A stretch of DNA of 64,000 nt from Gemmatimonadaceae bacterium (GCA_040882285.1 JBBEBQ010000018.1:62001-126000); one strand, 5' to 3'; positions 10,262 through 19,397 are shown, counted from the first letter of the stretch. Program-made: numbers and translations. Notes: generated by a model from the sequence alone, not told the origin.

Positions 10262-12524
10262 CAGCGTTCATCGCCGGGATCGAGCGGCTGTGGTCCCGGC
10301 GCTCGATGCGATCCGCCTTCTGCGTGTCCAACAGCCGCACGCGGCGCCGTATCGTCGCGGCGTCCATGAGCATCCTCCCGGCCCAGCGGAACACGTTGAA
10401 CTCCTGCACGAGTCCGCGCATGAGCTGCATGCGCGCCCGCTGCATGCTGGGCGTCATCGTCAGCGCCGCGTGGAGCGCCGCCGCGCACTGGTCCGCGTCG
10501 TACGGATTCACTATCAGCGCCTCGGGCAGCTCCCGCGACGCGCCGGTGAACTGGCTGAGCACGAGCACTCCCCCGAGGTCGTCGCGGGAGGCCACGAACT
10601 CCTTCGCCACCAGGTTCATTCCGTCGTGCAGACTGCTCACGAAGCAAACGTCGGCCGCGCGGTAATGCTCGAAGACGCTGTCCGGCTCGTGATGCTCCAC
10701 CGCGAGCACGATCGCGGGAGCCCCGCCCCCGAACTTGATGTTGATCGAGGCGGCCATCTCGCGGACGCGCGCGTCGTACTCCCGGTAGTGCCCGATCTTC
10801 GCGCGGGTCGGCGCCGCGATCTGCAGAAACGTGAACTTGCCCACCCAGTGAGGGTGCAGCTCGAACAGCCGCTCGACCGCGCGGAACCGCTCCTCGATGC
10901 CCTTCGTGTAATCGAGCCGGTCGATTCCGATCCCGAGCAGCTGGTTCTCCGGCAGTCCGTGGCGCGCGCGCACCGCCGTGCGGCACTCCGGCACCGGCTT
11001 GCCGAGCAGCCCCGCGGGCGGCGGCCACGCCACGGAGATCGGATACCGCCTGACGGCCGTCGTCTTTCCCTTGTAGGAGACGCTGAACGTCTCGCGGTCA
11101 GCGCGCGCCTCGAGCACCCGGTCGACCGTGTCGACGAAGTTGTTACAATGGAACTGCGTGTGGAAGCCGAGGATGCTGCTGCCGAGCAGGCCGTCCAGCA
11201 GCTCCATGCGCCAGGGGCAGATCGCGAAGGCTTCCGGATTCGGCCAGGGGATGTGCCAGAACGTGATGATGGTAGCCGCCGGCAGTCTCCGCCGGATCAT
11301 TCGCGGCAGCAGAGCGAAGTGATAGTCCTGGATCAGCACGATCGGATCGGGCGACTTCGCTTCGTCGGCGACGGCGTCGGCGAACCTCTCGTTCACGATC
11401 TGATACTGCCGCCAATCGTCCGCGCGGAACGTGGGGCGCACGTGCGAGATGTGGCACAGCGGCCATAATCCCTCGTTCGCGAAGCCGTAGTAGTAGCCAT
11501 CCTCCTCTTTCTTCGACAGCCACACGCGGCGCAGCTGGTACTCGGGACGATCCAGCGGCACGCCGATGCGGTCGCGGCTGTCCACGACTTCATGGTCGGC
11601 GGTGCCGCTGCCGTGCGCGATCCAGGTTCCCGAGCACGCGCGCATTATCGGCTCGATCGCGGTGACCACGCCGCTCGCGGGACGCTGCACCACGATCGAA
11701 TCTCCTTTCCGTACGTGGATGTACGGCTCGCGGTTCGACACCACGATGATGTCCTGGCCATGCAGCTCCCGATCGAGAATTCCGCGCAGGGTCTCCGGCG
11801 TCCATGCCAGCTGCTCGGCGTCCCGCAGCTGATGCTCGGCCTCCAGGTCGCGGATCAGCGCGCGAAGATCGTCCGCGATGGGCCGGAGCTCCGCGCTCTC
11901 GTTGTCCGTGGCCGGACGCAGCAGCCCCTCACCGCGCATCAGCGCCCGCAGGCCCTGGATCCAGCCGCGCCAGCTCAGCTGCGCGATCACGACGGTCACG
12001 ATGGAGACGAGCACGCCCAGGCCGACGAAGAAGTAGAACAGGTAGCGCTTGGTCTCCTCGCTCCGCCGCGTGATGTAGGCCATGTCCTGCACGATCACGA
12101 CGCGGGCGGCCACGGCGGATCCGTCGGCCGTGAGCGGTCGAACCGAGACCAGGAGCGGCCCCTGCTCAGCCTGGACGATGCGTCGCGCGGGAGTCGCCAG
12201 TCCTTCCAGGTTCGCGCAGTTGATCTCGCTCGGAAGCGGCCCGGTGGTCACTGGCGCGGAGCTCGGCGCCGCGCAGAGAGCCATGGCGTACAGCCGCTCG
12301 TCCTGCGTGATCCGCGTGAAGAACTGGCGGATTCTCACCGAGTCTTCCAGGGCGACCAGGGTGGCGACCGGCTCGTCGATCGTGTTCGCGATCAGGGTCG
12401 CGCGGATGTCCATATCGTTCATGAACCAGCGGAGCGTCAGGCGGTCCGCGAGCGGCATGACGAGATAGGCGAGCGCCGCCACCGTGAGCAGGAGCGGTAT
12501 TACGAACCGGAGGGATAGTCTCAC
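10251..12524 (-). CDS. otsA: Trehalose-6-phosphate synthase with N-terminal membrane sensor-like region
   Basis: 757 residues, GTG start at 12524 with TAGGGAA upstream. The C-terminal ~480 residues are a GT20 synthase: IIVVSNREPYIH, LIQDYHFALLPRMIR, ITFWHIPWPNPEAF, GIDRLDYTKGIEERF and VASRDDLGGVLVLS. It joins UDP- or ADP-glucose to glucose-6-phosphate. The first ~260 residues are unusual for OtsA: a TM helix at the N-terminus, an extracytoplasmic segment of about 125 residues, a second TM (FVGLGVLVSIVTVVIAQL) and a HAMP-like linker (ALMRGEGLL..). This is the architecture of a sensor kinase front end, so trehalose synthesis may be tied to an envelope signal. First gene of the otsA-otsB-GH15 operon. 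Confidence 0.93.
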   Translation of the reverse strand: MRLSLRFVIPLLLTVAALAYLVMPLADRLTLRWFMNDMDIRATLIANTIDEPVATLVALEDSVRIRQFFTRITQDERLYAMALCAAPSSAPVTTGPLPSEINCANLEGLATPARRIVQAEQGPLLVSVRPLTADGSAVAARVVIVQDMAYITRRSEETKRYLFYFFVGLGVLVSIVTVVIAQLSWRGWIQGLRALMRGEGLLRPATDNESAELRPIADDLRALIRDLEAEHQLRDAEQLAWTPETLRGILDRELHGQDIIVVSNREPYIHVRKGDSIVVQRPASGVVTAIEPIMRACSGTWIAHGSGTADHEVVDSRDRIGVPLDRPEYQLRRVWLSKKEEDGYYYGFANEGLWPLCHISHVRPTFRADDWRQYQIVNERFADAVADEAKSPDPIVLIQDYHFALLPRMIRRRLPAATIITFWHIPWPNPEAFAICPWRMELLDGLLGSSILGFHTQFHCNNFVDTVDRVLEARADRETFSVSYKGKTTAVRRYPISVAWPPPAGLLGKPVPECRTAVRARHGLPENQLLGIGIDRLDYTKGIEERFRAVERLFELHPHWVGKFTFLQIAAPTRAKIGHYREYDARVREMAASINIKFGGGAPAIVLAVEHHEPDSVFEHYRAADVCFVSSLHDGMNLVAKEFVASRDDLGGVLVLSQFTGASRELPEALIVNPYDADQCAAALHAALTMTPSMQRARMQLMRGLVQEFNVFRWAGRMLMDAATIRRRVRLLDTQKADRIERRDHSRSIPAMNADEG

Positions 12525-12734
12525 GAGGGTTCCCTACGTCTGCAAAGATCCCGCCGTAACGCGGGCAAGCGCCGCGGATTTCGCGGCTGGCGCGGTGTCT
12601 GTTTACAGTCCTTCAGTTGTCCTGCTGCGTCGTTACGAACGGCCAAACAGGCAACGAATTTCGCCGGCGAACGCAACGGAACGTCCAAATGTCAGTTGCC
12701 TGATGGCTGACAGCCAACAGCTCAAAACTCACGG

Positions 12735-12761
12735 CCAGGATTCCGCCTGGAATATTCCTGG
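12735..12761. repeat. Palindromic element after the M3 peptidase stop
   Basis: ccagg/cctgg and ttcc/ggaa arms around a gcct loop with a 3-nt bulge, starting about 14 bp past the stop at 12775. It shares the tccaggaatattcc core, read on the other strand, with the element at 7700-7737. The rest of the 12525-12774 gap shows no gene. Confidence 0.55.
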
Positions 12762-12774
12762 ACTTGCCCCGCCA

Positions 12775-14943
12775 TTAAGGCGTAATCGTGCTGAACCCGC
12801 GCTTCGCCATCAGCGCCTCGATCCGCGGATCCCGTCCCCGAAAGGCACGGTACGCGTCGGCGGGATCCATCGTGTTGCCGATCGAGAAGATGTGCTGCCG
12901 CAGCCGCGCGGCGACCGCGGGATCGTACAGGCCGCCCGCCTCGACGAAGGCCTGGTACGCGTCCGCCGTCAGCACGTCGGACCACAGATAGCTGTAGTAA
13001 CCCGCGGAGTAGCCGTCACCGGCGAAGACGTGCAGGAAGTGCGGCGTCCGGTGCCGCATGACGATCTCCCGCGGCATCCCCAGCTCGGCGAGCGTCTCGC
13101 GCTCGAACGCGTCGGCGTCTATCGGCCGGTCACCGGCCAGATGCATGCGCATGTCCACGATCGCGCTGCCGAGGTATTCCGTCGTGGCGAAGCCCTGGTT
13201 GAACTTCGACGCCCGCTCGATCCGGTCCACGAGCGTTTGCGGGATCGGCTCGCCCGTCCGGTAGTGCAGCGCGAACCGCTGCAGCACTTCCGGCGTGGAC
13301 AGCCAGTGCTCCAACAGCTGCGAGGGGAACTCCACGTAATCGCGCGGCACCGCCGTGCCGGACAGCGACGGGTAGTTCACGCTCGACGACAGCCCGTGCA
13401 GCGCGTGCCCGAACTCGTGAAACAGGGTGGTCGCGTCGTCCCACGAGATCAGCACGGCCTCGCCGGGCGCCCCCTCCACGAAGTTCGAGTTGTTCGACAC
13501 GATCGTCGTGACGTCGGCGTCGAACCGCTCCTGCCTCCGGTACGAGTTCATCCACGCGCCCGAGCGCTTGCCGTCGCGCGCGTAGGGGTCGAAGTACCAG
13601 AGCCCCACGTGCCGCCCGGTGGCCCGGTCCTTGACCTCCCACACTCGCACGTCGGGGTGGTACACGGGCACCGTCACGGGCGTGAAGTCGAACCCGAACA
13701 GCTCGCCGGCCACCCAGAACATTCCTTCGCGCAGGCGCTCGAGCTGGAGGTACGGCTTGACCTCGTTCTGATCCAGATCGTAGCGCTGCTTCCGGACCCT
13801 CTCCGCGTAATACCGGTAGTCCCACGGCTCGATGGTGATGTTCTGTCCTTCGGCGCGCGCGAGCGCCTGCATGTCGCGCACTTCCTCGGCGACGCGCGCG
13901 ACCGCGGGACGCCAGACGGCCTCGAGCAGCTCGACCGCCCGCTCGGGCGTCTTCGCCATGGTGTTCTCGAGGCGCCAGTGCGCGTGCGTCGCGTACCCCA
14001 GCAGCTTCGCCCGCTCGGCCCGCAGCGCGAGTATCTCCGAGATGATGGCGTTGTTGTTGTGCGCGCCCGGGTTGTCGCCGCGATCGACGAACATCCGCCA
14101 TACCCGCTCGCGCAGCTCTCGGTTGTCGGCGTACGTCAGGAATGGATCCACCGAAGAGCGGGTGTTGCTGATCAGCCAGCCCGTCTGACCCTTTGCCGTG
14201 GCCGCCGCCGCGGCGGCGTCCCGCAGCGACCGCGGCAGCCCCACCAGCTCCGATTCGCTCGTCAGCAGCAGCGTCTGGCCCTCGTCCGCCAGCACGTTCT
14301 GACTGAACGACGTGTACAGCGCCGCTAGCCGCTGGTTGATCACCGACAGCCGGCTTTTCGCCGCGTCGTCGAGCCGCGCGCCGGCGCGCACGAAGCTGGT
14401 GTGGTACAGCCACGCCAGCCGCTGCTGCTCCGGCGTGAGCGACGCCTTCTCCGGCGAGATGTACACCGCGTCGATGCGGCGGAATAGCGCCGCGTTCTGC
14501 GTGATGCGGTCCGAGTGCGCTGCCAGCTTGGGCGCCATCTCCCGCTCGATCGGCCGGAACTCGTCGGTGTTCATCGTCGAGCTCCAGATGCCGTAGGAGG
14601 TCGTCACCCGGTCGAGCTTGCGGCCGGTCCGCTCCAGCGCCGCGAGCGTGTTCTCGAACGTCGGCGGCGCGGGATCGGTCGCTATGCGCTCGACCTCGGC
14701 CAGCTCCTCGGCCATCGCGGTCTCGAGAGCCGGCTTGAAGTCGGCGACGGTGATCCGGTCGAACGGCGGAATTCCGCCGTACGGTCCGGTCCACTCCTGG
14801 AGGAGCGGGCTTGCCGGCGCCGGCGCGCCTGCATCCGGCGGAGGAGTAGCTTGCGTGGTCGTCGTCACGACAGGCGCGCAGGCGAGAGCGATGCCGAGCG
14901 CGACGAGCGCGGCAGCGCGGTGTGGCGGGATCCGGGAGAGCAT
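12775..14943 (-). CDS. M3 family metallopeptidase lipoprotein (Dcp/oligopeptidase A type)
   Basis: 722 residues from the ATG at 14943. The open frame runs 40 codons further upstream, but this Met starts a lipoprotein signal (LVALGIALAC). The M3 zinc motif HEFGHALHGL begins at His509, with the downstream Glu region typical of the family (YVEFPSQLLEHW). Dcp-like peptidases remove dipeptides from or cut short peptides; here the protein should be lipid-anchored and periplasmic. No Shine-Dalgarno is seen, but a -10-like TAATCT lies 7 nt upstream of the start (see separate entry). Confidence 0.93.
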   Translation of the reverse strand: MLSRIPPHRAAALVALGIALACAPVVTTTTQATPPPDAGAPAPASPLLQEWTGPYGGIPPFDRITVADFKPALETAMAEELAEVERIATDPAPPTFENTLAALERTGRKLDRVTTSYGIWSSTMNTDEFRPIEREMAPKLAAHSDRITQNAALFRRIDAVYISPEKASLTPEQQRLAWLYHTSFVRAGARLDDAAKSRLSVINQRLAALYTSFSQNVLADEGQTLLLTSESELVGLPRSLRDAAAAAATAKGQTGWLISNTRSSVDPFLTYADNRELRERVWRMFVDRGDNPGAHNNNAIISEILALRAERAKLLGYATHAHWRLENTMAKTPERAVELLEAVWRPAVARVAEEVRDMQALARAEGQNITIEPWDYRYYAERVRKQRYDLDQNEVKPYLQLERLREGMFWVAGELFGFDFTPVTVPVYHPDVRVWEVKDRATGRHVGLWYFDPYARDGKRSGAWMNSYRRQERFDADVTTIVSNNSNFVEGAPGEAVLISWDDATTLFHEFGHALHGLSSSVNYPSLSGTAVPRDYVEFPSQLLEHWLSTPEVLQRFALHYRTGEPIPQTLVDRIERASKFNQGFATTEYLGSAIVDMRMHLAGDRPIDADAFERETLAELGMPREIVMRHRTPHFLHVFAGDGYSAGYYSYLWSDVLTADAYQAFVEAGGLYDPAVAARLRQHIFSIGNTMDPADAYRAFRGRDPRIEALMAKRGFSTITP

Positions 14944-14950
14944 GGCAAGG

Positions 14951-14956
14951 AGATTA
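14951..14956 (-). promoter_or_regulatory. -10-like hexamer placed for a leaderless transcript
   Basis: TAATCT on the minus strand, followed by 7 nt and then the ATG of the M3 peptidase. No ribosome-binding site is present. The same geometry is seen at 17898 and 17995. Confidence 0.4.
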
Positions 14957-15047
14957 GGCTGTGGCGTAACTGGAACGTGGCGCCGGAGTCGGCGATGAAG
15001 TGCACCTTCGAAGGCTACGAGCGACCCACTATAGTGGCAAGGGGCGC

Positions 15048-15542
15048 TCAGGGCGTAATGCACCCCGCGGTCGTGACTGTGTATGTGATCGCGGCGATCT
15101 TCCAGCCCTCGGCCGTACGGACAAGATGCGCGGCGTCGTGGCCGCAGTGGCTGAAGGTGCTTCCTCTGCGGAAGTCATACGGGGCCCACAGCGAAGCGAT
15201 GTCTCCCGCGACCTCGACGCGCGGATCCCACATCCGCTCCACGAGCGCGTCCGTCGCGCGGCCGATTGATGCCGCGAACGCGGGCACGGAGAGCACGTTC
15301 ACCCGCGGCGGCGCCCCCGGTGTGCTCCGGATGGAGACGAGCTGCGCGTTCGGCGCGAACGCGGTTTTGATTGCCGCGGTGTCGCGCGCGCGCATCGCGT
15401 CGAATAGCGACTGGACCGCGGCGACGACGGCGTCTCTGTCGGCGGCCGAAACGGCGGTCGTGCCTGTCGATCGCGCGCCGGTGCCCGCGGCGGCACAGCC
15501 CAGCGCGCCGAGCGCGGCGCACCACAGCAGCAGTCTCTTCAT
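15048..15542 (-). CDS. NTF2-like (SnoaL/DUF4440) lipoprotein
   Basis: 164 residues from the ATG at 15542 with GGGGATC upstream. Lipoprotein signal LLWCAALGALGC. The rest is an NTF2-like fold: helix AVQSLFDAMRARDTAAIKTAFAPNAQLVS, then strand-rich sequence ending in WKIAAITYTV. Such small cone-shaped domains bind small hydrophobic ligands or act as enzymes; no catalytic set is recognisable here. It lies divergent to the ChaN-like gene with 55 bp between starts. Confidence 0.75.
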   Translation of the reverse strand: MKRLLLWCAALGALGCAAAGTGARSTGTTAVSAADRDAVVAAVQSLFDAMRARDTAAIKTAFAPNAQLVSIRSTPGAPPRVNVLSVPAFAASIGRATDALVERMWDPRVEVAGDIASLWAPYDFRRGSTFSHCGHDAAHLVRTAEGWKIAAITYTVTTAGCITP

Positions 15543-15597
15543 GACGATCCCCGTTCGAGGTTGCGTGTCGACGTGCCGCCCGCGAAGATACGCGATC

Positions 15598-16533
15598 ATG
15601 CTCTCATTCGCCCGACCCGTCCTTGTAGCTCTGCTGGTGGGGTCGGCCGGGTGCATTCCTGCCGTGGCGCCGATCGCGACCGCGCCCAGGCCCGCCGCGC
15701 GCTATCGCGTCGTGGCTACCGACGCGCGGCGGGAAACGACGTTCGAGCGGATGGCCGTGCGTCTGAGCGGCGCCAAGGTGGTCTTCTTCGGCGAGCAGCA
15801 CGACGATCCGCGGACGCACGCGGCCGAAGTCGAGCTGCTGCACGCGCTCGCGCGGTCCGGGCGGCCGGTGATCGTCTCGCTGGAGATGTTCGAGCGGGAC
15901 GTCCAGGGCGCGCTCGACGATTATCTGGCGGGGCGGATCACCGAGGCGGATTTTCTCGCCCGCTCGCGGCCGTGGCCGCGCTACGCCACGGACTACCGCG
16001 GTCTCGTCGAGCTGGCCAAGGCGCGCGGCTGGCGGGTGCTCGCGGCCAACGTGCCGCGGCCCATGGCGTCGGCGGTGGGCAGGGCGGGGCTGAGCGTGCT
16101 GGACACCCTGTCGGTCCCGGGCCGGTCCCACGCGGCGCGCGAGCTGTCGTGCCCGAACGACGATTACCGCGCGCGCTTTCTGGCGGAGACCCGGTCGCAC
16201 AGCGCCGGATCCGGACCGGCGCCGCAGCCGGGCGACACGCTGCCGACTGCGGTCGCCGAGCGATTTTACCTCGCGCAGTGCGTCAAGGATGAGACGATGG
16301 CGGAGTCGATCGTGGCCGCGCTGCGGCGCGCTCCGCGCAACGCGATTGCCGTGCACTACAACGGCTCCTTTCACAGCGACTACGGACACGGAGTTGCGGA
16401 GCGGGTCGCGCGGCGCGAGCCGCGCTGGAAGCTGGCGGTCGTCACGGCGGTCCCCGCGAGAGATCCGGCCCTGGCGCCGGTCGCGCCGAACGCGGGCCGC
16501 GCCGACTTTCTGATCTTTACGCGCCGGGACTAG
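15598..16533 (+). CDS. ChaN-like haem-binding lipoprotein (DUF399)
   Basis: 311 residues. Start at the ATG of MLSFARP, which opens a lipoprotein signal ending GSAGC; longer frames upstream run through the neighbouring gene. Family signatures: VVFFGEQHDDPRTH, VIVSLEMFERDVQ and a C-terminal VHYNGSFHSDYGHG. ChaN (Campylobacter) dimerises around stacked haems and is iron-regulated, acting in the envelope. A haem-linked lipoprotein fits this neighbourhood of haem and cytochrome genes. Its 3' end overlaps the convergent DUF1279 gene by 17 bp. Confidence 0.85.
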   Translation: MLSFARPVLVALLVGSAGCIPAVAPIATAPRPAARYRVVATDARRETTFERMAVRLSGAKVVFFGEQHDDPRTHAAEVELLHALARSGRPVIVSLEMFERDVQGALDDYLAGRITEADFLARSRPWPRYATDYRGLVELAKARGWRVLAANVPRPMASAVGRAGLSVLDTLSVPGRSHAARELSCPNDDYRARFLAETRSHSAGSGPAPQPGDTLPTAVAERFYLAQCVKDETMAESIVAALRRAPRNAIAVHYNGSFHSDYGHGVAERVARREPRWKLAVVTAVPARDPALAPVAPNAGRADFLIFTRRD

Positions 16534-16801
16534 CGGGCGCGCGCTTCGGGCCGCCGCGGTGCCGGAGGCGCCCGACGACCGGAGTGAGCACGAGGGTCGC
16601 GGCGATGCGCAGCGGCTGCGTCAGCTTGGTGGCGAGGTACGCCGCGGTCCACGCGCCGGCGTTGGCGGCCACGCCGTCGGGCGCCCAACCCGCGTTGATC
16701 GCCAGGTAGATGCCGACGAGCACGCCGAAGAACAGCGTCATGTAAATCGTGAAGGCGACGAGTCCGTACTCCGCGAGCAGGTGCTTGAGCTTCGCGCCCA
16801 T
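16517..16801 (-). CDS. DUF1279 small membrane protein
   Basis: 94 residues with two predicted membrane helices (LVAFTIYMTLFFGVLVGIYLA and about 50-75). The pattern KHLLAEYGLVAFTIYMT..F is typical of the DUF1279/FAM210 family, whose bacterial role is unknown. Strong GGAGGTAA ribosome-binding site that overlaps the stop region of the TolB-like gene 3 bp upstream, so the two are co-transcribed. Confidence 0.8.
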   Translation of the reverse strand: MGAKLKHLLAEYGLVAFTIYMTLFFGVLVGIYLAINAGWAPDGVAANAGAWTAAYLATKLTQPLRIAATLVLTPVVGRLRHRGGPKRAPASPGA

Positions 16802-16804
16802 CCG

Positions 16805-17890
16805 TTACCTCCAGTCCGCGATGAAGACGTTGCTCTCCCCGCTGCGCGTCGCGCCCCGGCTCGACGCCCAGATCAGCTTGCGCCCGTCGGGGCTGAACAT
16901 CGGAAAGCCGTCGAAGCCGGGATCCGTCGTGATCTGCTCGAGGCCGGCGCCGGTCTCGTCGATCATGTAGAGATCGAAGTTGCCGCTGCGCGGATCCCGG
17001 TAATTGGAGGAGAAGATGATGCGGCTCCCGTCGGGCGTCCACGACGGGCCGAAGTTCGCGCCGCCGAGGCGGGTGATCTGCCGCTGGTCCGAGCCGTCCG
17101 CGTTCATGATGAACAGCTCGACGCGGCTCGGCCGCACGAGGTTCTGGGCGAGCAGCGAGCGGTACCGCGCCAGCTCGGCGGGATCAGCCGGGTGATTGGC
17201 GCGATACACGATCTTCTTCCCGTCCGGCGACCACCACGGGCCGCCGTCGTAGCCGGGCGTGTGCGTGAGCCGCCGCACGTCGGTGCCGTCCACGTTCATC
17301 GTGTAGATCTCGAGGTCGCCCGACTCGAGCGACGTGAACACGATGCGCTTGCCGTCGGGCGAGAGGACGCCTTCGGCCGTGTACACGTCGTAATGCGTGA
17401 GCCGCGTCGTGTTGGTCCCGTCGCGATCCACCGCGTAGATGTCGTACGGGTCGAGCGGCCAGACGTAGCCCGCGGACGGATCCGGCTTCGGCGGGCACCT
17501 GTCCTGGTGCGCGGTGGTGGAGGCGAAGAACAATCGTCTGGCGTCGGGGAAGAACCAGCCGCAAGTGGTCTTGCCGCGCCCGTCGGAGACGCGGCGCAGC
17601 CCGCTGCCGTCCACGCGCATCACGTACTGCTGGTCGCACGGGTACTCGAGCTGCGCGCTCTGGAAAGTGATCCACTGCCCGTCGCGGCTGAAGTAGGCTT
17701 CCGCGTTCTGGCCGCCCGCCGTGAGCTGGCGAATCGCCGCGAAGCGGCTCTCTCCCTGCGAGGGCGCGACGGTGTAGCTCGCGAGGACGACGCCGGCTTC
17801 GCCCGCCGGTCCGGCTGCTTCGGGAATCGATGGTTGAACGCAGCCGGCGGCGATGCATGCCAGCGCGGCTGCGGCGCGAGATCTGTGCAT
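16805..17890 (-). CDS. TolB-like WD40/PD40 beta-propeller lipoprotein
   Basis: 361 residues from the ATG at 17890, giving a lipoprotein signal ALACIAAGC. Repeated PD40-type blades are visible: FSRDGQWITFQS, FFPDARRLFFAS, LSPDGKRIVFTS, WSPDGKKIVYRA, WTPDGSRIIFSS and FSPDGRKLIWAS. Such propellers act as periplasmic protein-interaction platforms. It is not TolB itself, as no tol-pal genes are nearby. The start is preceded by TATAAT and 7 nt, with no ribosome-binding site; an upstream in-frame ATG at 17899 overlaps that hexamer. Confidence 0.85.
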   Translation of the reverse strand: MHRSRAAAALACIAAGCVQPSIPEAAGPAGEAGVVLASYTVAPSQGESRFAAIRQLTAGGQNAEAYFSRDGQWITFQSAQLEYPCDQQYVMRVDGSGLRRVSDGRGKTTCGWFFPDARRLFFASTTAHQDRCPPKPDPSAGYVWPLDPYDIYAVDRDGTNTTRLTHYDVYTAEGVLSPDGKRIVFTSLESGDLEIYTMNVDGTDVRRLTHTPGYDGGPWWSPDGKKIVYRANHPADPAELARYRSLLAQNLVRPSRVELFIMNADGSDQRQITRLGGANFGPSWTPDGSRIIFSSNYRDPRSGNFDLYMIDETGAGLEQITTDPGFDGFPMFSPDGRKLIWASSRGATRSGESNVFIADWR

Positions 17891-17897
17891 CGGAGGC

Positions 17898-17903
17898 ATT
17901 ATA
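17898..17903 (-). promoter_or_regulatory. Perfect -10 box (TATAAT) for the TolB-like gene
   Basis: TATAAT on the minus strand lies 7 nt before the ATG at 17890. A transcript from it would start at or next to the start codon, i.e. leaderless. The -35 region is weak. Confidence 0.5.
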
Positions 17904-17994
17904 GCGGGGCGACCGCCGTGGCGAAGCGCCAAGGTCAGGGTTTTTGCGACACACCGTGGGGCTTTACCGGAATTACGGTGCGTCTTCCGGGCGC

Positions 17995-18000
17995 TATCTT
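17995..18000 (+). promoter_or_regulatory. -10-like hexamer (TATCTT) for the ccm operon
   Basis: TATCTT lies 6 nt before the ccmA ATG at 18007, which has no ribosome-binding site. It diverges from the TATAAT at 17898 in a region of about 115 bp. Confidence 0.4.
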
Positions 18001-18006
18001 CGTTCG

Positions 18007-18711
18007 ATGCATACCGGCCATCCCGAGCGCGCGATGCACCTGAGCGGCCTGGGCAAACGCTTCGGCGCGCGCTGGGTGCTGCGCGGCGTGACGCTCGAGG
18101 TAGCGCGCGGCGAGGCCGTGGGCCTGCTGGGCGCCAACGGCAGCGGCAAGAGCACGATCCTGCGAATCCTCGGGACGCTGCTGAATCCGACCGTCGGCAG
18201 CGCGACCGTCGACGGGCTCGACATCGTCCGCGACGCGAGCGCGGTGCGTGGCCGCGTCGGGTACCTCGCGCACACCATGGGGCTGTACGACGATCTCACC
18301 GCGCGCGAGAACCTTCGCTTCGCGGCGGACATGCTGGGGCTGGGTTACGCCGCCGTCGAGGAGAGTCTCGAACGCGTCGGCCTGACCAATGTCGCGGGCG
18401 ACAGGGTGCGTGGATTCTCCGCGGGAATGCAGCGGCGGCTCGGGATCGCCCGCCTGATCCTGCGCGCTCCGCGCATCCTGCTGCTGGACGAGCCGTACAG
18501 CAATCTCGACGCGGAAGGCATCGACTTGATGAACTCCATTCTCGGCGAAGTCGTGCGCTCGGGCGGGGCCGCGCTCGTCGCGCTCCACGAGCTGGCTCCC
18601 GCGCGCGGAATTCTCGCGCGCACCGTGAGCCTCGTCGATGGGCGGATCGAGCCCGTGAGTCAAGCGCTCGCTGCCGGCGAGTGGACGGGACCGATCTCGG
18701 TGGTGCGCTGA
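18007..18711 (+). CDS. ccmA: Haem exporter ATP-binding protein CcmA
   Basis: 234 residues. ABC ATPase motifs in order: Walker A GANGSGKST, signature FSAGMQRRLG, Walker B ILLLDEPYSNLD and H-loop ALHE. First gene of a complete System I cytochrome c maturation operon, where CcmAB with CcmC drives release of holo-CcmE from the haem handling complex. Its stop overlaps the ccmB start by 1 bp (TGATG). An upstream TTG (17944) is also in frame but less likely. Confidence 0.95.
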   Translation: MHTGHPERAMHLSGLGKRFGARWVLRGVTLEVARGEAVGLLGANGSGKSTILRILGTLLNPTVGSATVDGLDIVRDASAVRGRVGYLAHTMGLYDDLTARENLRFAADMLGLGYAAVEESLERVGLTNVAGDRVRGFSAGMQRRLGIARLILRAPRILLLDEPYSNLDAEGIDLMNSILGEVVRSGGAALVALHELAPARGILARTVSLVDGRIEPVSQALAAGEWTGPISVVR

Positions 18712-19397
18712 TGGCGTGGCGCGACGACTGGCGGCGGGTTCGCGCCATCGCGCGAAAGGACGTGACTACCGAGCTGCGCGCGAAGGCGGGGTTCAACAGC
18801 GTCGCATCGCTCGGTGTGACGATCCTGATCCTGCTCGGGCTCGCGCTCGGCCCCGACGCGCAGGCGCTCCGGGACGCGGCGGTCGGTGCTGTCTGGCTCG
18901 CCCTGCTGTTCTCCGGCGTGCTCGCGTTCAACCGGTCGTTTCAGGTCGAGCTGGAGAGCGGCGCGCTCGAGCCGCTGCTGCAGTATCCCGGACCGCGCTG
19001 GACGATCTTCGCCGGCAAGCTCCTCGGCAACCTGATCTTCCTGACGCTCATGGTCGCGATAGTCGTGGCCGTCGGCGTCGTTCTGTTTAGCGTCCGGATA
19101 CCGTCCAGGTGGCCCACGTTGCTGGGCGTGCTCGCGCTCGGAGTTATAGGTTTGGTGGTGCTGGGCACCTTCTACGCGTCGATGGCGAGCCGCAGCCGCG
19201 CCCGGGAGGTGTTGCTCCCGCTGCTGCTCTTCCCGATGCTGGTGCCCGTGCTCGTCGCGGCGACCACGGCGTCGAAAGCGCTGCTCGGGGCCGATCTGAT
19301 GCACGACGCGGACGCCTGGATCCGGCTGCTAGCCGCGTACGACGTGATCTTCCTGATAGCCACGTTCCTCGCCTTCGAACATGTCATTGAGGCCTGA
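18711..19397 (+). CDS. ccmB: Haem exporter membrane protein CcmB
   Basis: 228 residues, six hydrophobic segments. Family features: KDVTTELRAKAGF at the N-terminus, FNRSFQVELESGALEPLLQYPG and LGTFYASMASRSRAREVLLPLLLFPM. Inner-membrane permease partner of CcmA. Sits between ccmA and ccmC with overlaps at both ends. Confidence 0.95.
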   Translation: MAWRDDWRRVRAIARKDVTTELRAKAGFNSVASLGVTILILLGLALGPDAQALRDAAVGAVWLALLFSGVLAFNRSFQVELESGALEPLLQYPGPRWTIFAGKLLGNLIFLTLMVAIVVAVGVVLFSVRIPSRWPTLLGVLALGVIGLVVLGTFYASMASRSRAREVLLPLLLFPMLVPVLVAATTASKALLGADLMHDADAWIRLLAAYDVIFLIATFLAFEHVIEA

